Source: Rhabdonatronobacter sediminivivens (lineage in GTDB: Bacteria; Pseudomonadota; Alphaproteobacteria; Rhodobacterales; Rhodobacteraceae). From it: a DNA stretch of 64,000 nucleotides. Below, piece after piece: positions 46,194 through 54,530 of this stretch (position 1 is the stretch's first letter; the number at the start of each line of letters is the position of its first letter). The stretch is from NCBI RefSeq assembly GCF_013415485.1, contig NZ_JACBXS010000013.1, positions 1 to 64,000 on the forward strand. The letters run 5' to 3'. Position numbers and translations under genes: made by a program. Under the pieces are notes generated by a model. That model was not told where the DNA came from. It did no database searches and saw nothing but the letters and a program-made list of their open reading frames with translations.

Positions 46194-47615
46194 ATGACCG
46201 ATGCCCCCTTTCGCCCTTTCGACACGCATCTGGACGAAGCCCACGCGCTGACGCTGCTGCAAGAGGCTACGTCCGGCGCCGATGATGGCGAGCTGTTTCT
46301 GGAACGGCGCGTGTCCGAGGCGCTGGTTCTGGATGACGGGCGCATCCGGTCGGCCAGCTATGACGCCTCGGAAGGGTTCGGCCTGCGCGCCGTGCGCGGC
46401 GAGGTCGCGGGCTATGCTCATTCCACCCATCTGACCGAAGCCGCGCTGCGCCGCGCGGTGCAGACCGCCCGCCTGGCCGTGGGCGATGGCGGCGGCGTTC
46501 TGGCCGCCCCGCCACCGGGCACCAATACCCGGCTCTACACCGATGCCGACCCCATGGCGGACGCGGTTTTCGCCGTGAAGATCGACCTTCTGCGCGAAAT
46601 CGACGACTTCCTGCGCGCGCTGGACCCACGGGTGGTGCAGGTCAGCGCATCGCTGGCCGCATCCCTGCAGGAGGTCGAAATCCTGCGCCCCGAGGGCACA
46701 CATCTGCGCGACATCCGCCCCATGGCACGGCTCAATATCTCGGTCATCGTCGAACATGAGGGGCGGCGCGAATCGGGGAGCGCGGGTGGTGGCGGCCGCA
46801 TCGGGCTGAAGGGTCTGATGGCGCGCGATCACTGGCAGGCCACCGCGCGGGAGGCCCTGCGCATCGCCGTTGTGAACCTGGCCGCCGAACCGGCCCCCGC
46901 AGGGGTCATCGATGTGGTTCTGGCCCCGGGCTGGCCCGGCATCCTGCTGCATGAAGCCGTGGGTCACGGGCTGGAGGGCGATTTCAACCGCAAGAAATCC
47001 TCGGCCTTTGCCGGGCTGATGGGACAAAGGGTCGCAGCCCCCGGGGTGACTGTGATCGATGACGGCACCCTGCCGGATCGGCGCGGCTCCATCAATATCG
47101 ATGACGAAGGCATGCCCTCGGCCCGTAACGTTCTGATCGAGGATGGCATCCTGACGGGCTACATGCAGGACCGCCAGAACGCGCGGCTGATGGGCGTGGC
47201 GCCCACCGGCAACGGGCGGCGCGAATCCTACGCCCACGCGCCCATGCCGCGCATGACCAACACCCTGATGCTGGGCGGCGACACCGATCCCGCCGATATC
47301 CTGGCCGATTTGAAGGACGGGATCTATGCCGTGGGCTTTGGCGGCGGCCAGGTCGATATCACCAATGGCAAGTTCGTCTTCTCCTGCACCGAGGCCTATC
47401 GCGTAAAGGACGGCAAGGTCGGCGCCCCGGTCAAGGGCGCCACGCTGATCGGCGACGGGCCCACGGCGCTGCAGAAGATTCGCGCCATCGGCAATGACAT
47501 GGCGCTGGACCCGGGCATGGGCAATTGCGGAAAGGCCGGGCAATGGGTCCCGGTGGGCGTGGGCCAACCCACGTTGATGATCGGCGGGCTGACGGTGGGC
47601 GGCAGCGCCGCCTGA
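46194..47615 (+). CDS. tldD: Metalloprotease TldD
   Basis: 473 aa. The TldD metal site is HEAVGHGLEGD (HExxxH). GFGLRAVRGEVAGYAHSTHL and the C-terminal NGKFVFSCTEAYRVKDGKVG and GQWVPVGVGQPTLMIGGL are standard. TldD works with TldE/PmbA on peptide modification and maturation; no tldE gene is beside it. The ATG at 46194 (AGGAG 11 bases upstream) is chosen over an ATG at 46146. Confidence 0.96.
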   Translation: MTDAPFRPFDTHLDEAHALTLLQEATSGADDGELFLERRVSEALVLDDGRIRSASYDASEGFGLRAVRGEVAGYAHSTHLTEAALRRAVQTARLAVGDGGGVLAAPPPGTNTRLYTDADPMADAVFAVKIDLLREIDDFLRALDPRVVQVSASLAASLQEVEILRPEGTHLRDIRPMARLNISVIVEHEGRRESGSAGGGGRIGLKGLMARDHWQATAREALRIAVVNLAAEPAPAGVIDVVLAPGWPGILLHEAVGHGLEGDFNRKKSSAFAGLMGQRVAAPGVTVIDDGTLPDRRGSINIDDEGMPSARNVLIEDGILTGYMQDRQNARLMGVAPTGNGRRESYAHAPMPRMTNTLMLGGDTDPADILADLKDGIYAVGFGGGQVDITNGKFVFSCTEAYRVKDGKVGAPVKGATLIGDGPTALQKIRAIGNDMALDPGMGNCGKAGQWVPVGVGQPTLMIGGLTVGGSAA

Positions 47616-47713
47616 TCCCCGGCGCAGACGGAAATTCTTGCGGGGGGCGCGAATCTTTACCGACTTTTAACCATCGCCGGGCAAAACTGTGTCCAGAATG
47701 AGGCGAGGCGGCG

Positions 47714-49015
47714 ATGGCGAAAGATTTGTTTTCTTCTCACCCACCCATCACCCCACCCACCACGGAGGAAGACAGGCTGTCCTGGCTTCGCCTCATTCGC
47801 TCCCCCCGGGTCGGCCCCAGCACCTTTCATCGTTTGCTCGCGGAACATGGCAGTGCGCAGGCCGCAATCGACGCCCTGCCCGATGTCGCCCGCGTTGCCG
47901 GGGTACGGACCTACACAGCCTGCGACCTTGGCACCGCTGAACGCGAAATCGATGCTGCCCGCGCCTGCGGCGCGCGGCTTCTGCTCCATGGCACGCCGGA
48001 GTATCCCGCGGCCCTGGCCGCCATCACCGACCCGCCGCCGGTCCTCTGGGCCATTGGCCGTGTGGAGTTGCTGCAGGGCCCGGGCATCGCCCTTGTGGGG
48101 GCGCGCAATGCCTCCAGCCTCGGCAGCCGCATGGCACGCCGCCTGGCCGAAGGGTTGGGCCATGCGGGGCTGACCATCGTGTCCGGCCTGGCCCGCGGGA
48201 TCGACACTGCCGCCCATCGTGCCGCGCTCAAGACCGGGACGGTCGCTGTCATGGCGGGGGGGGTGAATGTGATCTATCCCACGGAAAACACACCTCTCTA
48301 TGATCTGATCAGCGAACAGGGCTTGCTGCTGTCGGAACAGCCCATGGGCATGGTGCCGCAGGCCCGGCATTTCCCCCGGCGCAACCGGATCATCTCGGGG
48401 CTGGCGCATGCGGTGATTGTCGTTGAAGCGGCCGAGAAATCGGGCAGCCTGATCACCGCGCGCGATGCGCTTGACCAGGGGCGCGAGGTCATGGCCGTCC
48501 CCGGCCACCCGGTCGATGGCCGCGCGGGGGGATGCAACCTGCTGATCCGCGAAGGTGCAACGCTGATTCGCGGCGCCGAGGATGCGCTCCGATCCCTGGG
48601 TCCCGTGTCCCGCCTTGCGGCCGCACCGTCGCCACAGGAACAGACGCCCCCCTCCGCCGGAACACCAACAGCGCCATCCGGCGCTTCTCAACTGCATGCC
48701 GCTCGCCCCCCCCGGGCGGCGTGCAAGCCCGCAGCTCCGCCCTCCGCTCCGGGCACGCGCGCACGCAGCCCGGGCGCATTGCCTATGCAGAGGAGTCCGG
48801 CCGCGGATTGCGCAGTGATCGAAAGGGCCTCAGCCTTCGCTGAAGCGCCGCTACGCGACCGCTTGCTGTCCATGCTGGGCCCAAGTCCCATGGCCGAAGA
48901 TCAGCTGATACGCGACCTGGAGCAACCGGCTGCAGTCGTCATGGCCGAACTGGTCGCGCTGGAACTTGACGGGATGATCCAACGCCATCCCGGTGGGCTG
49001 GTCACCCTCGGCTGA
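47714..49015 (+). CDS. dprA: DNA-processing protein DprA with expanded linker
   Basis: 433 aa, about 60 more than usual. DprA loads RecA on incoming single-stranded DNA in transformation. The Rossmann-like core has GIALVGARNASSLGSRMAR, LTIVSGLARGIDTAAHRAAL, QARHFPRRNRIISGLAHAV and AEKSGSLITARDALDQGREV. A C-terminal winged-helix domain (AEDQLIRDLEQPAAVVMAEL) follows. Between them, residues ~305-375 are Pro/Ala/Arg-rich low complexity with repeat-like DNA. The N-terminus SSHPPITPPTTEEDRLSWL is coded by a run of CCC triplets (see findings). Confidence 0.93.
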   Translation: MAKDLFSSHPPITPPTTEEDRLSWLRLIRSPRVGPSTFHRLLAEHGSAQAAIDALPDVARVAGVRTYTACDLGTAEREIDAARACGARLLLHGTPEYPAALAAITDPPPVLWAIGRVELLQGPGIALVGARNASSLGSRMARRLAEGLGHAGLTIVSGLARGIDTAAHRAALKTGTVAVMAGGVNVIYPTENTPLYDLISEQGLLLSEQPMGMVPQARHFPRRNRIISGLAHAVIVVEAAEKSGSLITARDALDQGREVMAVPGHPVDGRAGGCNLLIREGATLIRGAEDALRSLGPVSRLAAAPSPQEQTPPSAGTPTAPSGASQLHAARPPRAACKPAAPPSAPGTRARSPGALPMQRSPAADCAVIERASAFAEAPLRDRLLSMLGPSPMAEDQLIRDLEQPAAVVMAELVALELDGMIQRHPGGLVTLG

Positions 49016-49347
49016 GTATACAGCAGCATTCCGGGGATGACGCCGAACATGCCGACGGGGCGCCCGCAGCGTTCGGACAGGCCGAGCATTCCCAGACTGA
49101 TGGCGCGGGACCTGCAGCGCATACTCCCAAGGCATACCTGCGCGCAAACGGCCAGACTGAGGCTCTTCCCATGATGCCGGCTGCCCGGGCCGATCCGGCA
49201 CGCGCCCGGGCCGCCGCACGCATCGGACGGGGCGGCCCCGGACCGCGCCGGGTGAATGGCCGGACCCTGGGCCGGGAGCGTTCTCCGGCATTGATCCTGC
49301 ACGGCGAAACTGGACGTGAGCGCCCGGTCACCGGCTTTTGGCAAGCG
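49016..49347. other. 332-base gap with no recognisable gene
   Basis: Between dprA and the convergent DUF2125 gene. Open frames exist on the minus strand (to ~49344) but they run through the dprA 3' end, lack ribosome-binding sites and show no family motif. I see no strong terminator with a T tract, no tRNA and no clear promoter. It might hold remnants of a lost gene; I cannot identify one. Confidence 0.5.
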
Positions 49348-50322
49348 TCAGAGGGCGGGCAGATATCCCAGCGGGAACATGCCCAGATAGACCTGCCCGC
49401 TCTGCACTGAAATCGGCAGGGTCAGGGTCGTTTCATCACCATCTTCGCGGGCCAGGCCACCGAGCAGTCCCGTGATCAAGGAGTCCATGCCCGGATCCCA
49501 AAGCCCCGCCCCGCGCAACCCGTCCAGCAGTTGCATCCAGTTGGTGACGGTGGCCTCAACCTCGCCCGAGAGCAGGCCCGCACGGTCGATCGTCACCTCT
49601 CCGACGCCACGCAGGCCAATCTCGCCCCAATCGACCGCAAGGGCGCGCAGATCGATCTGCTGCGGCCGCGCATCGGCACCATTGCTGCGGTCAAGGGGGC
49701 GGTCAAACTGCACGGTCGCATCCAGATGCAGCCGCTCCACCTCGGCTGGCAGCGCATGAGCAGGGTCCAGCAGCGCGCGCAGCTCGGCGGGCAGGCGCAG
49801 GCCCAGGATCTCGGCCCCGATCTCATGGGCAAGGGGGTCGCCTTCCACCGCGCGGCTGGCCAGCCGCACCGTCTGCGCCTGAAGCGCTTCGCCCGCGTCA
49901 AGACCACGCGCGCGCAGCCCGTCGATCACCATGTTTGCGCGGTCCAGCGACAGATCGGCGCGGGCGCGTGTGACCACGCTGGCGCGCATGTCGCCGGACT
50001 GGACCGCATAGTCCATCCCGTTGATCCGCAGTGTCTGATCGTGGGGAAATACTGCCAGCAGGTGGTTGGGCTTGTAACTGAGCGAGAACACCTGCGCGAA
50101 GGGCGCGCTCCAGCGCAGGGCGGCGGTTTCATAGACCGGGTTGGTCAGGGTTACGTCGAACCGGTTGGGAAAGCCGCGCACGGACAGGGCATCGGCCCGG
50201 GCGGCGGGGGTTTCGGTGATCCAGTCGCCCACCGCCCGCTCCAGCGCGCGCGATCCGACAAACCAGTATCCCCCCCACGCCAGGAATGCCCCCACGATCA
50301 GCACCAGCAACGCCCGCAGCAT
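49348..50322 (-). CDS. DUF2125 domain-containing protein
   Basis: 324 aa. N-terminal signal-anchor (MLRALLVLIVGAFLAWGGYW), then a beta-rich periplasmic region resembling DUF2125 / AsmA-like barrels: VRGFPNRFDVTLTNPVYET, WSAPFAQVFSLSYKPNHLLA, INGMDYAVQSGDMRASVV. Function unknown; it could handle lipids at the envelope. It is divergent from the ChaC gene and convergent with dprA. Confidence 0.8.
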   Translation of the reverse strand: MLRALLVLIVGAFLAWGGYWFVGSRALERAVGDWITETPAARADALSVRGFPNRFDVTLTNPVYETAALRWSAPFAQVFSLSYKPNHLLAVFPHDQTLRINGMDYAVQSGDMRASVVTRARADLSLDRANMVIDGLRARGLDAGEALQAQTVRLASRAVEGDPLAHEIGAEILGLRLPAELRALLDPAHALPAEVERLHLDATVQFDRPLDRSNGADARPQQIDLRALAVDWGEIGLRGVGEVTIDRAGLLSGEVEATVTNWMQLLDGLRGAGLWDPGMDSLITGLLGGLAREDGDETTLTLPISVQSGQVYLGMFPLGYLPAL

Positions 50323-50408
50323 CGCGCATCCTCCACTCCGGCGCCCCTGCCCTTTTCAGGCGCCGCAGGATGGTGTTTACACCGGCAGGGGGCAGAAGGG
50401 CCAGTCAC

Positions 50409-50960
50409 ATGAACAAGAGCGCATCCATCTGGGTCTTCGGCTACGGGTCACTGGTCTGGAACCCGGGCTTTGCCTATCAGGGCGCGCATGTGGCGCGGCT
50501 GGAGGGGTTCCGGCGGTCATTCTGCATGCGCTCCATCCACCATCGCGGCACGGTAGCGGCGCCGGGGCTGGTTCTGGCGCTCGATGCCGATGCTGGCGCC
50601 TGTCAGGGTCTGGCCTTTGAGATCCCTGCGCGAATCGGGGCCGAGACGCTGGAATACCTGCGCGCGCGGGAGTTGATTTCGGCGGCCTATCTGGAAACGC
50701 TGCAACCGCTGGTGCTGGCCGACGGACGCCGGGTCGAGGCGGTGACCTATGTCATCGACCGTGACCATGACCAATATTGCGGCGGCCTGCCGATGGAGGA
50801 ACAGGCCCGCATCATCGCCCGCGCCCATGGCGGGCGGGGGCCGAATGCCGAATACCTGTTCAACACCGCCGCGCATCTGGCGGAACTGGGCCTGCGTGAC
50901 CCGGAACTGGACTGGCTGGTGGCGCGGGTGCGGGCGCTGCTGGACGCCCCCGCGGACTGA
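50409..50960 (+). CDS. Gamma-glutamylcyclotransferase, ChaC-like
   Basis: 183 aa. FGYGSLVWNPGF is the YGSL substrate-binding loop. The catalytic Glu is likely in RARELISAAYLE, and CMRSIHHRGT, VIDRDHDQYCGGL and GPNAEYLFNTAAHLAELG follow, all ChaC-family features. ChaC enzymes split glutathione into 5-oxoproline and Cys-Gly in the cytoplasm. Confidence 0.9.
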   Translation: MNKSASIWVFGYGSLVWNPGFAYQGAHVARLEGFRRSFCMRSIHHRGTVAAPGLVLALDADAGACQGLAFEIPARIGAETLEYLRARELISAAYLETLQPLVLADGRRVEAVTYVIDRDHDQYCGGLPMEEQARIIARAHGGRGPNAEYLFNTAAHLAELGLRDPELDWLVARVRALLDAPAD

Positions 50961-51093
50961 GCAATACCGCGGCAGTTTTGCAGCATTTCCCCACATCCGA
51001 CATCACGCGGGACCGGCGGGGCATTTGTTATTTGGCAAGAAACCGCGCAATCCCTATGCTGCGCAGCAACAACAGAGCAGGAAGCAATACCGC

Positions 51094-52296
51094 ATGGCCA
51101 GACCGCCAATCGGGGCCACGACACAGTTTACCCAACCTGTCCGTCAGTTGGTGATCATGCTGGTCATCCTGGCGCTTGTCGGCGTGGGCACATGGTTCCT
51201 CTTTCCCCGCGTCTCGGGCGTGTTTCTGGCCAATGTCTGGCTGAACGGCTTCATCTTCTTCGTGTTCCTGATCGGCGTGGGGGCAACTTTCTGGCAGGTC
51301 TTCCAGCTGCGCCGCTCGGTGGTGTGGATCGAAGGGTTTGCCGCCGAAACACCGGGGCATCAGGTCACCATCGCCCCGCGCCTGCTGGCGCCGCTGGCCG
51401 CGCTTCTGCGCTCGCGCGGGCGGGGAAGTCATATCAGCGCCACCTCGGCCGGTTCGATTCTGGATTCGGTCGCCACCCGGATCGAGGAACAGCGCGACAT
51501 CACCCGCTATCTGGTCAGCCTGCTGATCTTTCTGGGCCTGCTGGGAACGTTTTACGGGCTGGCAACCACCGTCCCGGCGGTGGTGGAGACCATCCGCTCG
51601 CTCGCGCCCACCGAGGATGAGGCCGGGATCGTCGTCTTTGACCGGCTGATGACGGGGCTGGAGGCGCAACTGGGCGGCATGGGCACGGCGTTTTCGTCGT
51701 CGCTGCTGGGGTTGGCCGGGTCGCTTGTGGTGGGGCTGCTGGAGCTGTTTGCCGGGCATGGCCAGAACCGCTTCTACCGCGAGCTGGAGGAATGGCTGTC
51801 CTCCATCACCCGCCTGGGCACCGCCGGCACCGAATCGGAACCAGGCAGCGTGAGCGGCGACATGGGCGCGCTGGTGTCGGTGCTCGATGCCATGGCCGAA
51901 CAGATGGAAGCCATGCGCATGGCCCAGACCGAAGCCGACCGCGAGCGCGCCATGCTGGACCAGGGGCTGGGCTATCTGGCCGAGGCCGTGGACCGGCTGG
52001 CGAAATCCGGCGGGGGCGGCGATGGCAGCACCGCCGTGCTGGAACGCATCGCCGACACGCAGGAAGAACTGGTTGCCCTGATGCGCCGCGATGAAGAGGA
52101 GGGCGGCCCCCATATCGAGGCCGAAACCCGCCTGCGCCTGCGCTCGATCGACCTGCAACTGCTGCGCGTGCTGGAGGAGCTTTCGGCCGGGCGACAGGAA
52201 AGCATCACCGACCTGCGCACCGATCTGGCGACCCTGACATCGGCGGTGCGGCAATTGTCGCGTTCGGTTCCTTCGGCCCGCGGCCGGGAGGGTTAG
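51094..52296 (+). CDS. MotA/TolQ/ExbB-like proton channel protein
   Basis: 400 aa. Three or four membrane segments: FTQPVRQLVIMLVILALVGV, ANVWLNGFIFFVFLIGVGAT, then LVSLLIFLGLLGTFYGLATT and GTAFSSSLLGLAGSLVVGLL, the last two carrying the MotA_ExbB signature. The C-terminal ~150 residues are a soluble helical tail (EAETRLRLRSIDLQLLRVLE). AGCAGGAA precedes the ATG. Four bases separate it from the OmpA/MotB-like gene, so they form a stator-like pair using proton flow to act on the wall or outer membrane. No flagellar, Tol or Ton partners are near. Confidence 0.85.
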   Translation: MARPPIGATTQFTQPVRQLVIMLVILALVGVGTWFLFPRVSGVFLANVWLNGFIFFVFLIGVGATFWQVFQLRRSVVWIEGFAAETPGHQVTIAPRLLAPLAALLRSRGRGSHISATSAGSILDSVATRIEEQRDITRYLVSLLIFLGLLGTFYGLATTVPAVVETIRSLAPTEDEAGIVVFDRLMTGLEAQLGGMGTAFSSSLLGLAGSLVVGLLELFAGHGQNRFYRELEEWLSSITRLGTAGTESEPGSVSGDMGALVSVLDAMAEQMEAMRMAQTEADRERAMLDQGLGYLAEAVDRLAKSGGGGDGSTAVLERIADTQEELVALMRRDEEEGGPHIEAETRLRLRSIDLQLLRVLEELSAGRQESITDLRTDLATLTSAVRQLSRSVPSARGREG

Positions 52297-52300
52297 GCCC

Positions 52301-54409
52301 ATGTCGCTTTCCCGCCGCTCGGGACAGCGCACGGTCAGTTCCAGCATCTGGCCCGGCTTCGTGGATGCCATGACCGCGCTGCTGCTGGTGCTGATGTTCG
52401 TGTTGTCGATCTTCATGATCGTGCAATTCGTCCTGCGCGAAACCATCGACACCCAGGACACCGAATTGCAGGGGCTGGCGCAGCAGGTGGCCAGCCTGTC
52501 GGATGCGCTGGGGCTGTCACAGGCGCAAGTGGCCCGGCTGGAAACCGAGGTCGAAGGGCTGAGCGAAGACCTGACCGAGGCCCGCGCCACCGCCGCCGCC
52601 CAGGCCACGCAGATCGCCGGGCTGACCCGCACGCTCCAGACCCGCGATGCCGAACTGGCCGAGGCCCGCGCCGATATCACTGCGTTTGAAGCGCAGGTGG
52701 CCAGCCTGATCGCCGAACGGGACACGGCCCTGGCCGCCGGGGCCGAACTGGCCGCCGATCTGGCCGATCTGGAAGCCGCGCAGGCGGTGCTGATCTCGGA
52801 GCAGGAAGCGCTGCAACTGGCGCTGGCCCAGATGCGCGAGGAACTGGACGCCGAAACCGAAGCCGCCCGGCTGGCCGCAGCCCAGCGCGAGGCGGTCGAG
52901 GCCGCGCTGGCCCAGATGCAGGCCGAGGCCGCCGAACGCGAGGCCTCATTGGCCGCTCTGGCCGCGCAACTGGCGGATGAGGAAACCGCCCGCGCCGCAG
53001 CCCAGGCCGATCTGGTCGCCGCACTGGACCGGCTGGAGGCGCGCGAGAGCGATCTCGAGGCCGCCGAAGCCACCCGCCGGAGCCTTGAGGCCGACCTGAT
53101 CGACATGGCCGCGCGGATGCAGGCCTCCGAAACCCTGCGCAGCGGTATGGCCGAACGGCTGGAGGCCTCGGAGGCCGAACTGGACGCCGCCGAAGCCGAA
53201 CGCCTGGCCGCGTTGGCCGCCGCCGAAGAACTGCGCGCGCGGCTGGCCGATGCCGAGGCCACGCTCGATGCCGCCGAGGCCGAACGTCTGGCAACGCTCG
53301 CCGCTGCCGAGGACCTGCGCCGTCGCCTGAGCGCGGCCGAGGCCGAGTTGAGCGCCGAGGAAGAGGCGCGGCTGGCGGAAATGGCGGCCGCTGAAGCGCT
53401 GCGCGCGCGGCTGGCAGAGATGGAGGAGGCGCTGTCCGAAGAAGAAGCCGCGCGCCTGGCCGAAGCTGCCGCGGCGCAAGCCCTGCGCGACCGGCTGGAA
53501 GGTGCGGATACCGAACTCACCGCCATGACACTTGCACTGGAAGAACAGCGCCGACGGGCCGAGGAAACCCTGTCCATGCTGGCCGCCGCCGAGATGGCCC
53601 GCGCCCGCGCCGAAGAGATCGCCGAGGACGAAATCACCGCACGTGAACGCCAGCAGGCGCTGGCCGCGCTGGCCCGTCAGGAACTGCTTGAGGCCGAAGG
53701 CATGGCCGCCCAGGAACGCCGCCGCCTGGCCCTGCTGAACCAGCAGGTGGCGCAGCTGTCCGAACAGGTGGCCAGCCTGCAGGAGCTTCTGGGCGATGTG
53801 CGTTCGCGAGAGGCCGATGCGCAGGTCCAGATCGAAAGCCTGGGCGCGGATCTGAACATGGCGCTGGCCCGGCTGGCCGCCGAGGAGGCCCGCCGCGCCG
53901 CGCTGGAGGAAGCCGATCGCCGCCGCCTTGAGGCCGAGCGCGACGAGCTGGAGCTGTACCGGTCCGAGTTCTTCGGGCTGCTGCGCGAGGTGCTTGGCGG
54001 GCGCGACGGGATCGAGATCGTCGGCGACCGCTTCGTGTTCTCCTCGGAGGTGCTGTTCGAGATCGGATCGGCCGATCTTGCCGACGAAGGGCGCCCCCAG
54101 GTTGCCAATGTCGTCGGGCTTCTGCGCGATATTGCCGACGAAATACCGGACAGCATCGACTGGGTTCTGCGGGTGGATGGACATACCGACAACCTGCCCA
54201 TCGGCCCCGGGGCACGCTTCGCCGACAATTGGGAGCTGAGCCAGGCCCGGGCGCTGTCGGTGGTGCGCTACATGATCGACGATCTGGGGTTTCCGCCCGA
54301 CCGACTGGCCGCCGCCGGTTTCGGCGAATACCGCCCCATCGACCCCCGCGACACCCCCGCAGCGCGCGCGCTGAACCGCAGGATCGAATTGAAACTGACC
54401 GAACGCTGA
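52301..54409 (+). CDS. MotB/OmpA-like protein with very long coiled coil
   Basis: 702 aa. One N-terminal membrane helix (IWPGFVDAMTALLLVLMFVL; the Asp after GFV sits where MotB/ExbD carry the proton-binding Asp). Then ~500 residues of Ala/Glu/Leu/Arg coiled coil, and a C-terminal OmpA peptidoglycan-binding domain (EVLFEIGSADLADEGRPQVA, VDGHTDNLPIGPG, NWELSQARALSVVRYM, ALNRRIELKLTER). Residues ~295-406 are four tandem 28-residue repeats. Ordinary MotB is ~300 aa. It partners the MotA-like protein upstream. Predicted to reach across the periplasm and hold the wall. Confidence 0.85.
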   Translation: MSLSRRSGQRTVSSSIWPGFVDAMTALLLVLMFVLSIFMIVQFVLRETIDTQDTELQGLAQQVASLSDALGLSQAQVARLETEVEGLSEDLTEARATAAAQATQIAGLTRTLQTRDAELAEARADITAFEAQVASLIAERDTALAAGAELAADLADLEAAQAVLISEQEALQLALAQMREELDAETEAARLAAAQREAVEAALAQMQAEAAEREASLAALAAQLADEETARAAAQADLVAALDRLEARESDLEAAEATRRSLEADLIDMAARMQASETLRSGMAERLEASEAELDAAEAERLAALAAAEELRARLADAEATLDAAEAERLATLAAAEDLRRRLSAAEAELSAEEEARLAEMAAAEALRARLAEMEEALSEEEAARLAEAAAAQALRDRLEGADTELTAMTLALEEQRRRAEETLSMLAAAEMARARAEEIAEDEITARERQQALAALARQELLEAEGMAAQERRRLALLNQQVAQLSEQVASLQELLGDVRSREADAQVQIESLGADLNMALARLAAEEARRAALEEADRRRLEAERDELELYRSEFFGLLREVLGGRDGIEIVGDRFVFSSEVLFEIGSADLADEGRPQVANVVGLLRDIADEIPDSIDWVLRVDGHTDNLPIGPGARFADNWELSQARALSVVRYMIDDLGFPPDRLAAAGFGEYRPIDPRDTPAARALNRRIELKLTER
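53183..53518 (+). repeat. Four tandem 84-base (28-aa) repeats inside the OmpA-like gene
   Basis: Units begin at 53183, 53267, 53351 and 53435 and each encodes a variant of DAAEAERLAALAAAEELRAR followed by LADAEATL. The first two units differ at only a few residues, which suggests recent duplication. 28 residues is four heptads, so unit gain or loss would keep the coiled coil in register. Confidence 0.8.
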
Positions 54410-54444
54410 GACCACTGGACGCCATGCATCTGGCCGATGCAGGA

Positions 54445-54499
54445 AAGCGCCCCCGAGCCGCGCCCACCCGCCCACCCAACGCGCGCCTCGGGGGCGCTT
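54445..54499 (+). repeat. C-rich-loop hairpin, copy F (3' of the OmpA-like gene)
   Basis: Stem AAGCGCCCCCGAG (54445-54457) with CTCGGGGGCGCTT (54487-54499), 13 bp perfect. The 29-nt sense loop holds CGCGCCCACCCGCCCACCC then AACGCGCGC. It begins 35 bases after the OmpA-like stop. Same loop plan as copies A-D and G. Confidence 0.75.
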
Positions 54500-54500
54500 G

Positions 54501-54524
54501 GCCCGGTGCGCGGGCGCACCGGGC
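54501..54524 (-). terminator. Hairpin after nagZ
   Basis: GCCCGGTGCG (54501-54510), four bases, CGCACCGGGC (54515-54524): perfect 10-bp stem, 6 bases beyond the nagZ stop on its sense strand. It abuts copy F, so each convergent gene has its own hairpin. Confidence 0.6.
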
Positions 54525-54530
54525 CGGCGC

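Noticed and set aside
48851..49344. Minus-strand frames of about 110-147 aa after dprA
   Set aside because: They run through the dprA 3' coding end, lack ribosome-binding sites and resemble no family.
51028..53637. 869-aa Ser/Ala-rich open frame antisense to the stator-like pair
   Set aside because: Its Ala-Ser repeats are the reverse-complement reading of the Ala/Glu coiled coil.
51094..54409. Zorya anti-phage system (ZorA/ZorB)
   Set aside because: Domain types match, but the long tail is on the B subunit, and no ZorC/D/E-like nuclease or helicase is adjacent.
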